DNA of 64,000 nt from Thereva unica. Lineage: Eukaryota > Arthropoda > Insecta > Diptera > Therevidae. Positions 1-11,094 of the stretch are shown piece after piece (the stretch's first letter is position 1; each line of letters opens with the position of its first letter). A program made the position numbers and the translations under genes. A model generated the notes under the pieces. The model was not told where the DNA came from. It saw nothing but the letters and a program-made list of their open reading frames with translations, and searched no databases. The DNA lies in the NCBI GenBank assembly GCA_949987705.1, contig CATLJY010000168.1, positions 183,036 through 247,035 of the forward strand, written 5' to 3'.

Positions 1-1794
1 TATATTTCGTATCCTGAGCATACCTTCACGAATGTTCAATTCTACCGTAGGACGCCAACAATACCTCCCGGCTGCATATTGAATTGAAAAGTCGATTTTT
101 GGATAAAATTTCGGAGACAAGATAAATTGATTGTAGAAGTTTAGTCGATTTGTTGTGTGTCGTATGTGAATGAATTTCCTTTGCCCGGGGCATTATTTGA
201 AGCATATCCACTGGATGCTAAGGGTCAAATATTTTCAGTCGCTCATGCCCTTTTATCCGTTTCGTAAATACACTTGAAGATAGGAAAAGGAATTTCAATG
301 AAATGCTAATTTCAAAACAGCAAGCATCTCGGTTTTATCCAATAAGCTCCGCTTATGGCTCTAAATCCCTACGCAAAAAAAGGACTTGGGCATACTAAAT
401 GTCACGTACGAAGAAAAGTCGCGAACCGTTGATGCCACTTGGCAGAAGTTTGATATACGTTCCAAGCCGCAGAATGTGTGTCCTTCGTTTCTGCAACTGC
501 CACCAAATACCTTCCAACATTCCCTTATTCGAGATATGTCAGGATAAAGCCGTCATGATTGATGAACCTCGACGTAATGCTCCTGCTGGTAAGAAGAAGC
601 ATTTCCTTTTTGTTGTTGTTATTGTTGTTGTTATTGCTGATGGTGGTGCTGCTGTTCGTTTTCACTCTTACCTTCTTGGAAAAATTTATTTTAAATATTC
701 CATAGGAATATCGAATGAACTTATTCCTTAGCTGAGATTTAGATACTTTGGCGCGGATTTTCGTGCGAGAATTGGTGATTTCCCGAGAAAATTTATTATG
801 AAGGCTCCAAAAAAAAAAACTTCAAGGCTGCTTAAAGTATAAAATTTAGTATGTAGGTATTCAAGGCGTTTCTGTAAGATGCTTTAGTAATTAAACATAA
901 CCTTCGGTAACAGTGAGGGGATTTTAAATAATAGTGAGTTTGAATAACTGTCAATTGAAAATCTATGATTATAATTCTGTGAGAAAGCGATATTGTCCCT
1001 CAATAGCGCTATACATTTAAGGATTTCCCTCGGAAATTTGAAACAGGCCTCTCGCCACCGGCTGGCGCCGCTGGCTTATGGTGGTGGATAAATTATTTAA
1101 AGTCATCCTTCGTCATTATAGAAAACTTTATGAACTTTTTGAGCTTTTATTATTAAGTGCCTCTGCTTTATTCAGGTAAGGTCGAATCCACATTCTTCTC
1201 TTTTTGAAGCAATACGTATGCTTCACTTCTAAGTATTTCTTCCCTGTTCGCCATTGTCATACGTGTACGCGTAAAATTCCCGGGCAGCACTGTCGCCAAA
1301 ATATTGCAAGAACATGTCTGGGTACACGTTGCACAGTAATAGTATCGGCCACACATTTTCAATAATATTGACAGGCCTTTTTTCAAAAATACTATCGGCA
1401 ATGTGCATTATTTGTTGCTCATTTACAGGCACCTTTACTTTAAAATTTACGCTCAACGCGTTGGCTTTCTATTTTAGACTTTGTTACTAGAGTTATTGAG
1501 CAGTGTACAGCATTAAAAGAATATTTTATGCCTTTTTCTTACGAAGATAAACTAGTGGGATGTTGTGCCTAGAGACTAGCCACTAATTACGCTTTTTCAT
1601 GGTATTCTTTCTATTGAATAACTTTTCAGACTGGATGACCATACAAAATCAAGAAAACTATATTATTTTCATTTTTAATTAAGTAAATGTTTATGTTCTC
1701 CTGAGTAATATAATTTGAGTAATTAATCTGATATAATTTAGTGATAAATTCAAAACATGTACCACCGAAGTAAAAAAAGAAAAAAATATTATAT
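1..1794. other. AT-rich interval, no gene recognised
   Basis: Only short frames without recognisable motifs occur. A frame at 399-731 passes through a GTT-rich run (about 608-660) that gives a valine-rich stretch; I do not treat it as a gene. No terminal repeats, RNA gene or transposon protein was seen. Confidence 0.5.
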
Positions 1795-1802
1795 TTCACC
1801 AT

Positions 1803-1871
1803 TGCGCGGTAGAGGATTGAACTTGGTTCCCCAGGGATAGGATTCCAGCACCATAGCTCTAGGCTACCGAT
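1803..1871 (-). repeat. tRNA-derived SINE-like sequence
   Basis: Read on the minus strand, CGGTAG near the start pairs with CTACCG near the end, as an acceptor stem about 63 nt apart would. The order fits a degenerate tRNA: an A-box-like stretch (TAGCCTAGAGCTATGG) and a B-box-like stretch (AAGTTCAATCC). A 3' tail ending in ATTTCACCATTGCGC is shared with a second partial copy just downstream. This suggests the pol III head of a SINE rather than a working tRNA; the anticodon arm is not convincing. Confidence 0.4.
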
Positions 1872-1899
1872 AAAAAAATATATATATATATATACTTAT

Positions 1900-1958
1900 A
1901 TATTTCACCATTGCGCCGCCGAGGATAGGATTCCAGCGCCTTTGCTCTAGGCTACCGA
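1900..1958 (-). repeat. second, shortened copy of the tRNA-like unit
   Basis: It repeats the A-box half (CGGTAGCCTAGAGC, then GCTGGAATCCTATCC) and the ATTTCACCATTGCGC tail. The part that holds the B box in the neighbour is missing, so it could not be a pol III template. A short (TA)n run separates the two copies. Confidence 0.4.
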
Positions 1959-1960
1959 TA

Positions 1961-2567
1961 TACATATGTACGTACTTTATTAGAAATCTCTTTTTTGTCG
2001 TTAAATATACTTCCGGTTGGAATTTCCAGACCATTTTCTCAGTTTTAGCTATCTTGATCAAGAGCTACAATTTGAGATATGGCCCAAGTCTGTAGCCACA
2101 GTACTTTCAGAGATGAAAGAAGGTCACAGACGGACAGACAGACGGGCAGAGCCTCTGTATAAGCTTTTTTTTAAAAGCTAAAAAGACACAAACGCTCTTA
2201 AAATATCTGAAGAGCTCAATAATGAAAATACGAGTTACCTCTTATTTTTATCGTTTATTCTCCAAGAAATCAACAGAATCAATCGGATGATTCCAATGAT
2301 TTATTATCACTGTTTATCAAAAATTCCTTTAAAAGTCGAGTAAAAATAAAATATGGCCTTACAACGGGCGAACACCAAATGGGATTGAAAAATAGTCCCC
2401 GGTCATTTGAAGGGTATCAGAGAGCCCGCTTCAGGACAGTACCGCCGTACACCACACACACACACCATCTTTATTTTCCCACACCTACATGCAATTGGGT
2501 TCCCTTATAATATATAAGACGCATGCATAAACCGAAAATCATAATCTCATTCTATTTATATTCGAGG
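1961..2567. other. no gene recognised
   Basis: Non-coding, with a short GACAGACGG-type run near 2130 and a short (CA)n run near 2450-2465. Confidence 0.5.
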
Positions 2568-3107
2568 CCGACACCTGGCAAAACTAGAAGCAATTTAACT
2601 GCTCCAAAAAGAAATCATTTTGGAGAAAAAGTGTGATCTTCGCTCCCAACAAAATTCACTGCTTTTTATTGAGAAAAACATGTGCTCCGGTGCTCATATC
2701 TTCGAATTCGAACATTTCAAAAATTCTATAAATGCACTGCAATTAAATGTTTTATTTTTTCTACTGTTTTTTTCTTCGAGCGGTTAAATAACAAAATTTC
2801 CCACTAAAATATAAATAAACACGCACCATATATTTCCCGTGCAACAAACCGACGACTGGTGACCTCGTTCCTCTTGTGCATTGATAATCTTGTCGGATAA
2901 ATTGAAAGGCCCATTCATTGTACATAACGAAAATGTTCAAGTCCCCATAAACCAAATTCAACAATACATTTGGTGCAGATTCTTTTTTGGCGTATACAGA
3001 TTAGTTCTTGGCTATTTAAATCTTTTGGTCAAGTTTGGCCGTCGTGAGTCCGTATGTGCACCCATTACAAATGGGTAACACTTCTACGGGGGTCATATCC
3101 CCTGCAC
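2568..3107. repeat. dispersed repeat, copy A (pairs with 4775-5320)
   Basis: Sequence blocks occur in the same order here and at 4775-5320: GGCAAAACTA, AAATCATTTTGG, CATATCTTCGAATTCGAA, TTCGAGCGG, GACTGGTGA, GATAATCTTGT, TTTGGTGCAGATTC, and AAGTTTGGCCGTCGT. The copies have many substitutions and small indels, so this is an old interspersed repeat. No long coding frame and no terminal repeats are visible. Element class unknown. Confidence 0.6.
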
Positions 3108-3513
3108 GGGCTAAAAAACGAAATCAAAAGAACCGCCAATTATTCAGTATTAAAAATTATTATTTATTATACTCCGAAAATTGGTTGCCGAAAAGAAAAA
3201 TGGATACGTATTGATCCGCCGAAAAACTACTTAAGAGGAGAGCCAAAAATATATAAAATCCTGCTTCACATTTCACTGATGAAAAACTGTTAGTTATTGT
3301 TTTTCTCACTTTCCGTTTTTCTCTTAGTTCTCTCAACTGAAACATGAAGCGAATTGACCTGTTACGCATTAGAATTAACGTTCATATCTAATTTGCAGCA
3401 CGAGAATCGCATTAATATTTCGCCTTGTTATTGTTTACATATTTATCTAGTGAAATGCGCAGCGGGCTGAAAATATTAATTAAACAACTAATAGTAATAA
3501 TTAAAATTATGAT

Positions 3514-3516
<3 letters not shown>
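3108..3516. other. no gene recognised
   Basis: AT-rich and non-coding as far as can be seen. Confidence 0.5.

Positions 3517-3587
<71 letters not shown>
3517..3587. repeat. (TA)n microsatellite
   Basis: About 71 bases of uninterrupted alternating A and T. Confidence 0.95.
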
Positions 3588-3593
<6 letters not shown>

Positions 3594-4774
3594 GAATATA
3601 AGTATATATAACTCCTTCAAAGGCCTCCAGGATGTCTTCCATCAGATAAGTTTCTTTTTTTGTGAATTTATTCTTTGTTTGATTTTTCTACTTTTAGTTT
3701 CGCTTCCGGATGGAACACCCGTGGGGGTCTTTATACTTGATTTTATTTTATATACGTTTAAATGATTAGTTACATAAAAACTCACGCTACATCATTAATA
3801 GTTTATAACATTTTTAAATAAACTATTTTTTAAAGTTTTTAATTACTTTTTAATTATTTTAATTTTATTTAATTTAATTTTTTTTAAATAATGGACTTAT
3901 TCTTAACGGCTAAATTATTCGGCCGGAAGTTCTTACAATTTTAGACTTTTCTTTAATACTCTCTAACTAATCTTAATATATTTTTATTTTTAGTTTTACA
4001 TGTCAATAAATTCGTGTATCTATGTTTTCAAACATTCAATACTTATACAGTGTCAGCGTACGTGATTTCCCTAAAGTGTATTTTCAAAGTAGTAGTGAAA
4101 ATCCAAAACGATGACGTAACGCACACTGTACTCCAAAATTGTAAGTAAATATATTTGAATTCGATAACTAATAACAAAAACTCGTAACAAGAGAAAACTA
4201 AAGTAAAGCGACTTGTACACCCTTTAAAAAAGCTAAGCTGCCGTAATTCGCCCGTCATAAGCCTATTTTTACTCGGAGTCTTATAAGTAATTTCATTCAA
4301 GCTAAATTTTTAAATATGGAAGCTACTTTTGTAACTGAGCATATCAATTGTTCTTGAATTTGAGAAACATTTACAGAATGGTTATTCAACAAATGAAGCA
4401 ATTAATAAAATCAAAACAAATTTACTGAACTTATTATATTAAATTGTGTACTGAAATTAAAAGGCGTTTTGATTTCTAAAACGAAAAATTGTATTGTAAA
4501 TCCACGAAAAATGCAAAAAGCCAATGACAAGCAAAGCAGCACCAAATCGGCAAAGCAACGGAGGTGGATCAGCTATCATTGCATGGAAACTCTTTATTTA
4601 GTGTAAACGACCTCTACCTCTTTTTCAAGATGGCGGCTTTTCCCAACACACAGCGACCCCACAATATTGGTTTTAACATTGTCAGATGTACCCAAACAAA
4701 TTCCAAAAAAAAAAAAAATCGTACATCATGAAATGCAATTTAATTTAATAATTGCACTGGACTATAATGCAATC
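3588..4774. other. AT-rich interval, no gene recognised
   Basis: It contains a very T/A-rich stretch (about 3820-3895) and short unsupported frames. Nothing else was recognised. Confidence 0.5.
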
Positions 4775-5320
4775 AAGGCACACTCGGCAAAACTAAACTC
4801 ATTGGCGCCGTAAAATAAAATCATTTTGGGGAAAGTGTAAGTTTCGCTCGCCAACAAATCTCAAAACTCACCGCGTATTAACTGAGAAAAATATCATATC
4901 ATATCTTCGAATTCGAATATTTCAAAATTCAATTCACACTGAAATGTTTTTTTTTTCGATTGTTTTTTCGAGCGGATAAGTAAGAAAATTTATCGCTAAA
5001 AAATAAATCTCATGCTCCACGTATAACAAACTAACGACTGGTGAGCTCGTTTTAACGCATCGATAATCTTGTAGGATAAATCTAAAGGGCCATTTATTGT
5101 ACCTACATAAAGGAAATGTGTAAGTTCCCATAAAACAAATTTAACCATATATTTGGTGCAGATTCTCTTTGACTTAAATTTGCCCGTAGAATGTCCGCGT
5201 ATACAGCTTAGTTCTTGGTCACTTAAATTTTTTGGTTAAGTTTGGCCGTCGTTAGGTCGTATGTGCTCTCATTAAAAATGGTTAACAATTCTACGGCCAT
5301 CATATTCCCTTAAAAAGCCA
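4775..5320. repeat. dispersed repeat, copy B (pairs with 2568-3107)
   Basis: Diverged direct copy of the repeat described at 2568-3107. It shares the block around CATATCTTCGAATTCGAA, the TTCGAGCGG block, TTTGGTGCAGATTC and the TTTGGCCGTCGT block. No coding capacity is evident. Confidence 0.6.
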
Positions 5321-5557
5321 AGCGGCCTCTGATCACCCGCTCTATGGCAATTTTTTATTTTTACTCGGAATGAGTGCCAAAAGTAGTTCATTAAATGGAA
5401 ATGGAGTTCATTGAATGAAACGGAATTTTTCTTATTTTTCCATATGATCTTGCGGATGGCTCGGTTGGCACGAAAAAATCTTATTTGACTGGCCTAAAAG
5501 GCATGATAGGAAAGATTTCGTGTAACGTGTAAAGGAAGTGTAAATGAGCTCTGGCTA

Positions 5558-6177
5558 AAGCCGGAATTACATTATTGTGTCGTGTTGTGTTGTGTCGCTA
5601 TCTGACGCTATCCAATCCATGTATTTCCTTGGAGCTGTTCACATTACTACGGTGTGTTGCGGTGTGTTGTGTTCCCGACTAGGCTTCTCTGATCTGCGCC
5701 AGAACGCTGGAAAGCGACACAACCCACCACACATATGTAAACGGGTGTGGGAAAGCAGGCCTCATAATTTATTTGCGAAATTTGAAATGTTTTTTTATGT
5801 CCTTTGTCATCATGGAATGATTCTTGCAATTGCAATTTGCTGGCTCTAAAATATTGCTGAAATCTTTCAGCATCAGCTTCCAGCTCTTTATGTAGAGTGT
5901 GAAATTCACCCACAATCTCTCTAATCTTATTTATGGGGTGGACCTAAACTCTTCGATTTTTCTTTTCTTTTTTCGCATAATTGTGACACTAACAAAAATG
6001 TTAGGTCTTCAATACTCATCTAGGGATCGGATGAAAACATATCACCTAGCTTTACTTGAAAATTTTGCATACTAAATGCCCCACGATGGGACACAACACA
6101 CCATATGAATGTAAACGCATAGTATCACGACACACAGTGACACAACACAACACGACACAATAATGTAATTCCGGCTT
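5558..6177. mobile_element. MITE, about 620 bp, 39-bp perfect TIRs, TA target site
   Basis: The first 39 bases (starting AAGCCGGAATTACATTATTG) are exactly the reverse complement of the last 39 bases. Both ends are flanked by TA (5556-5557 and 6178-6179), as expected for a Tc1/mariner-like insertion. The interior has further GTGTTGTGT/ACACAACAC inverted motifs and no transposase, so it is non-autonomous. The perfect TIRs suggest it is fairly young. Confidence 0.85.
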
Positions 6178-6179
6178 TA

Positions 6180-7297
6180 TATTTGTCAGCAACATGAGCC
6201 TCACATCGAAATTAACTTGCAATATTTTTCTTTGTTGCTGGTTTCCGTTTTTCCAGAAGGAGTTCATTTTGATTATTTTACTGAAAATCTGGCCCTGGTT
6301 TAAAACCATTCAAATATATAATTAAAAAGGGTAAAAGTCTAGGAATTGTAAAGAGATTTCATTCCATTCATGAATTCCAAGGAAATTCAATATCAGCAAT
6401 ATGATTAGCATAAAGAATAAAATCGCCCTAAGCCCTTTCTCTTGACTTGTGGAACTTTGCTATGTCAACTTCTCCAAACCCCTTTTCACGACCCTTTCTT
6501 TTCTCTAATGTGTATGTATCCCTTAAAATAACACAGTATATAATGGCAAGAAAATTTACTGTAGTATACGTTAAATTGTATAGGGGTGTGTTTGTGGATT
6601 GGGTCGATTACAATAATTAATTCGTTTATTTGTAATCAATTTGGGCTCGATTGTAGAGTATTTGCGCTTCAGATAATTTCTACAAGTGGTTTACGCCCTA
6701 AGGCATAAAGCTCTGTTTACCTTTACTTACCTAAACTGTCTGCTTCTTGGGACAAGAACTTGAGGGGGAGAAAGAACTTGTTTGAGAAGAAAGCTGAGAT
6801 GAATACCCAAGATTTTTGGGTAATTATTATTTTGGGGAAAGAGCCAATTACGTGAATTTTTTTTCAAGACAAAAAGTTTTTCCGTTTTTTTTTTTCTGAA
6901 ATCTTTTAAATCGGCTAAATAAGATAAAAGATTTATTCGTAGGACGCGTATTTTTTTGGTACATTAGTAAACAAGAGAAATTTTGTACGTTTTATGACTT
7001 TGTTCCTTTTATGACTTTGTTGATTTAGTAATGGATTAAAAGGGGGAAATTATGGTAATAATCGTTCATTTCGAATGAAAATCGTAAATGCGGAAAAGTG
7101 GAAAATGCGCGCTGCGAGAGTAATCTTTTTCTAAGCAATCTTTTACCTGTAAGATATTACTGTCAGGAATAAAAAAACAATAAACAAAGAACAACTATCG
7201 ACGATCGATGAGGAATAAAATAAACAACCGGCTTAGTCGGAGGACAAAACTTTATTGAAAGCTCGAGAATCTTTTTTAAGATAATAATCATAAGTGT
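6180..7297. other. no gene recognised
   Basis: AT-rich and non-coding. No repeats or terminal inverted repeats were noticed. Confidence 0.5.
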
Positions 7298-8330
7298 ATG
7301 TTTGCGAAGAAAAGATGCAACGTTTTCACAGTACTATATTTTCACCAAGATTTTCTTCACTTAACAGAGGTGACAATGGAAAATACAAGGTGTGCAGTCA
7401 GAATACAAGGAGAATTGACGGAGTCCTTCCCAGTCAAGCAAGGCTTAAAGCAGGGCGATGCTCTGGCACCCATGCTATTTAATCTCTGCCTAGAAGGAGT
7501 AATTCGCAAGGTTAACATTGATGCGAACGCAACCCTGCTTAACAAATCTAAACAGTTGGCAGGATATGTCGACGATATAAACTGCCTTGCAAGATCAATG
7601 TCATATCTTAGAGAAACATTCACAGAATTAGAAGATGGAACAAAAAATATAGGGTTGCAAATAAATGCAGACAAAAGCAAGATTCTAATTCAGTCAAGGG
7701 TGGAAAGAAGAAGAAGAAACCCCAATACCACCTGGTGGGAATACAACTTTGAACGGGTTAACCAATTTAACTACCTGGGGTCCACAGACAGCGAAGACAA
7801 CGATGAAACGATAGACGTACAAAGAAGAATAAACGCCGCGAACAGAACATACTTTTCACTACTGTCAGTGATGAAACCCAGAGACATTCACAGAAAAACG
7901 AAAATAAGAATCTACAAAACCATCATACGTACAGTAGTACGTATGGATGTGCAGCATGGAGTATCTCCCAGAAATCCGCAGAAAAGATGGATAATTTGAG
8001 AGGAAGGTTCTCCGAAGGATATAATGGCCCAATCAATGAAGACAATGCATGGAGAATTCGCTATACAAAGAGTGTAAACTCTCAACACATGCTAAGCTGC
8101 TGCGTTTACGTTCGGCCGGTCATGCCCAAAGAATAGATGACTTAAGGATAGCCCTGTATCTACTACCAGATGGCGAAAGACCAGTTGGCAACCCACGGTT
8201 AAGGTGGAATACAATGTTAAGACCGATGCAGCAAAACTGCTGAACACAAGAAACTGGAGTCAAGCTGCGTAGCAGAGAGACATCTGGAGGAAGTAGCTGA
8301 TGAAGGCCAAGGCTCGAATTGGGCTGCAGA
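7298..8330 (+). pseudogene. non-LTR retrotransposon reverse transcriptase, 5'-truncated and frameshifted
   Basis: This is the C-terminal half of a non-LTR RT. The first block reads ...VKQGLKQGDALAPMLFNLCL (RT motif B region). GYVDDI follows at about 7560 (the catalytic YxDD box), then QINADKSK and the thumb FNYLGS. From about 7935 the frame is lost; 8049-8243 carries the usual C-terminal block (RSAGHAQRID, RPVGNPRLRW), and the tail continues in another frame as RNWSQAA and KAKARIGLQ. Endonuclease, RT motif A and the 5' end are absent. The order of C-terminal motifs is that of insect non-LTR elements with an RTE-like tail, but the clade is uncertain. It is clearly inactive. Its 3' UTR is split by the MITE at 8480-9028. 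Confidence 0.85.
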
Positions 8331-8479
8331 GTCATCGAAGAAGAGCAGCAGAGGCAACATGTTTGTTATATCTGTTCCCTGTCAGCTAACAGTCTGTTAA
8401 AATCACTTAGAAATTGAATAGCATGAGACATTGCCGTCGTCGTACCGGTGGTCAAAGCGGTGTCTTCTTGAATACAATA

Positions 8480-9028
8480 GTCCATGGAAATGGTACTTTA
8501 ACATTGCAAAAATGCAGGACAAGGGGGGTTGTTGTAATCTTGAATTTGATTTTTCGGGATATGTCTTCGACAAAACTGAGATGGAAAAGTACTAAGAAAG
8601 GACGAAACAGAGCTAATTTCAACATTAAAATTGCTTATAACTCCAAAAGGAAAGGCCGTAGCATAAAAGTTGTTAGACATTATTCATAAAAAATTGTCCA
8701 AGCTTTCCAATTTTTTATTCCATCGCAAAGTTTGCAGGTTGTATAACTCATTTCCACACCCGGTGTGTTTTTAAAGTGGTGTCCCCAATACGCCTAATCC
8801 CTAATCATTGTAAACAAAAAGTCTCCTTGGAAAACTTTCTGTAAGATGTACGGTTACGGAGATATAGTGGAAAACCCATTTGCACACCTTTTCAAGATGG
8901 CGGCCAAATGAGGGGTTACAATCCCGAGAACTCAAATTTAAGCTTACACTGCCCCCCTCCCCCTACACAACCCAAAATTAAAACCTTGTCCTGAAATTTT
9001 GCAATGCTAAAGTACCATCTCCATGGAC
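8480..9028. mobile_element. MITE, about 550 bp, TA target site, inside a non-LTR 3' UTR
   Basis: The ends GTCCATGGAAATGGTACTTT and its reverse complement (at about 9009-9028) continue as inverted repeats for about 45 bp with a few mismatches. TA flanks both ends (8478-8479, 9029-9030). The interior has no transposase. Its block CTTATAACTCCAAAAGGAAAGGCC and following text resembles 20860-20950, so related copies are present. It interrupts the 3' UTR of the non-LTR element (7298-9217). Confidence 0.75.
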
Positions 9029-9030
9029 TA

Positions 9031-9217
9031 TGAAGGGAAACTCCGCCATCGTCTAATCCCAGCTGGTCGGAGGTCGACCTTCCTAATTGACCAGAATCGG
9101 GAACCCGAAGAAACTAGGCAAGAAACCGCATTTTTTTAAAGCGGCACCGACAACAGCGTATCTGTTGTGGGGACATCCCGCGCTCGGGCCGCCAGCTAAC
9201 GGATCAAAGAAGAAGAA
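9031..9217 (+). mobile_element. 3' end of the 7.3-kb non-LTR element
   Basis: GC-richer than its surroundings, it ends in GGATCAAAGAAGAAGAAC. A short repetitive tail of that kind is typical of RTE-like 3' ends and resembles the AAAGAAGAAGAAG tail of the RTE element ending at 41404. With the MITE removed it follows 8477 directly. Confidence 0.55.
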
Positions 9218-9258
9218 CTAGTTGGGATGTGGGTTCGACCCTTTCCGTCCACACGATC

Positions 9259-10255
9259 AACTTCCCAGTATGATGGATGTTGAATATTATGATTGGATAT
9301 TTTAATAATAAATGAACAATAGGCAATATAGAATATATGCATAATACCGAGAATTTGTCACAATTGTTTATCAATATTTTCGCTAAAATGTCAAACTAAA
9401 TGTGCGCACTTACAAGATTAGGATGACGAAAATGTATATAAAATTGATGTATTAATGTTTTTCGGCACCTCAATGAAGTCGATATAGTTTTTAGTTCGCG
9501 CGGTATCGTGCAGGTACAAAAATCACTTAAGTCATTTAAACCAAAAACCCGCTGGACCGAATATTATAAAAATCATTTCAGATTATATTGTCGCTAATAC
9601 GCTTCGAACGGCACCTCAAGTAAGTCAATATCTTTTGTGGTTCGGGCCATATCGTGCAGGTACAAAAATCACTTACGTCGCTCAAACAAAAAAACGGCTC
9701 GACCGAATTTTATGAAAATCTTTTCAGATCATATTTCGGTTAATACTCTTCGAACGGCACGTCAACTAAGTCGATATCTTTCATAGTTCGCGCGATATCA
9801 TGCAGGTACAAAAATCACTTAAGTCATTTAAACCAAAAAACCGCTGGACCGAATATTATAAAAATCTTTTCAGATAATATTGTCGCTATTACGCTTCGAA
9901 CGGCACCTCAAGTAAGTCAATATCTTTCGTGGTTCGGGCGATATCGTGCAGGTACAAAAATCACTTACGTCGCTTAAACAAAAAAACGGCTGGACCGAAT
10001 TTCATGAAATTCTTTTCTGATCATATTTCGGTTAATACGCTTCGAACAACACCTCAACGAAGTCGATATCAGTTTTGGTTCGCGCGATATCGTGCAGGAA
10101 AAAATTACCACATCCGTACGCATATACACACACACACATACTTCCTCCAAATTTTTTGCTTAAAATGTTCCTGGGACCTTGAAAGATGAAAATACGTTGA
10201 AATTTTCGATTTCGATTTTCGGACCGATTACAATAACTTCCTATACTGGGAAGTT
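9259..10255. mobile_element. inverted-repeat-bounded element carrying a satellite array
   Basis: AACTTCCCAGTAT at 9259-9271 is exactly inverted at 10243-10255 (ATACTGGGAAGTT). Between them lies a tandem array (about 9466-10097). No transposase is seen. A non-autonomous DNA transposon that has amplified an internal monomer is the simplest reading. The target duplication is unclear, so the superfamily is not assigned. Confidence 0.5.
9466..10097. repeat. tandem array, about 145-bp monomer, two-monomer higher-order unit
   Basis: Four full monomers and one partial, each with GTGCAGGTACAAAAATCACT and a preceding CACCTCAA block. Monomers 1 and 3 share AAGTCATTTAAACC and TATTGTCGCTA. Monomers 2 and 4 share ACGTCGCT(C/T)AAACAAAAAAA and CATATTTCGGTTAATAC. 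The array therefore alternates A-B-A-B with a period near 290 bp. Confidence 0.85.
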
Positions 10256-10719
10256 AATAAAGCGAATTAAGTTGAGGATTTAACCATCATACTACAAGCA
10301 ATTTCTAAGACTCGTAGTTACACATTAAAACTTGTAGCTTGTAAACAAATGAGTCAACTATTTTATTAATTAGTTAATGGTATTCTATTTGCAAAAACAA
10401 ATAAATTTATATCCTATTATTATTTCTTATTAGACAACGATATCAAGGCAAGCGGTAGTTTGCCGAGTTCGTAAGGGCAAACAGCTAATGCCTTATTTAC
10501 GCCTAAACATAGAAAACAAGGTGTTTTTTTTATAAAATTATGCGTTTTATCACCTTTTTATAAGCAATATAAGTAATTTTTCATTTGTAACCGATAACTA
10601 AAATATAAATAATTTATTATTCCATGAGTTTTTTTTCCTATCATTCTTCGTTTTCTTTATTTTTACATTTTTTACATTTCGAATCGAACTTTTTTCTTCT
10701 CCTTCAGTCTAAAAAAGTG
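10256..10719. other. no gene recognised
   Basis: AT-rich and non-coding. TTTGCCGAGTTCGTAAGGGC at about 10460 is echoed as ATGCCGAGTTCGTAATCG near 10963, so this interval may belong to the repeat complex downstream. Confidence 0.45.
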
Positions 10720-11094
10720 GGTACTCAAAACTATTCTGTCAGATGGCGCTCTAAGTTATTTCAATTGCTCAATAAAGGAGATGGTGCTACTAGTTAGTCG
10801 AAAAGTGTTTACTCGAACTGTTGATGCCAGATGGCATTAGATGATTAACAAAATGTATTCATTTAAAGTGGTTAGTCGCAACTATGGTATCAGATTGCGT
10901 TAGGTACTATAAAAAACATGTAGTTCACAGTACAAATGTACAGTAAAATTTTGAAATACCGAATGCCGAGTTCGTAATCGTAATTTATTTCTAAAAGTAT
11001 GACATATTCCTTACAAGTTAGTCAAATCCAGCACTGTTGATGTCAAATAGCATTCCCTATTATTTCGATGATTAACAAAAAGGGTACGCATGGT
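10720..11094. repeat. degenerate repeats with a CAGATGGC core
   Basis: Diverged units share an (A/G)GTxxxTACTCxxAACT(A/G)TT block, then CAGATGGC(G/A) and GATTAACAAAA, at about 10715, 10805, 10870 and 11020. They lead directly into the 11095-14192 satellite and may be the edge of the same complex repeat. Confidence 0.5.

Noticed and set aside
399..731. 110-codon frame with a hydrophobic valine run
   Set aside because: The valines come from a GTT/ATT repeat; no motif, no supporting context.
3412..3642. Ile/Tyr repeat protein
   Set aside because: It is the (TA)n tract translated; similar artefacts occur around 21161-21825.
5577..5913. Two overlapping 90-codon frames on opposite strands
   Set aside because: They lie in the terminal and inner inverted motifs of the MITE at 5558-6177; no domain.
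9466..10097. Possible CRISPR or tRNA array because of even spacing
   Set aside because: The whole monomer is repeated, not a short repeat with spacers; no tRNA boxes.
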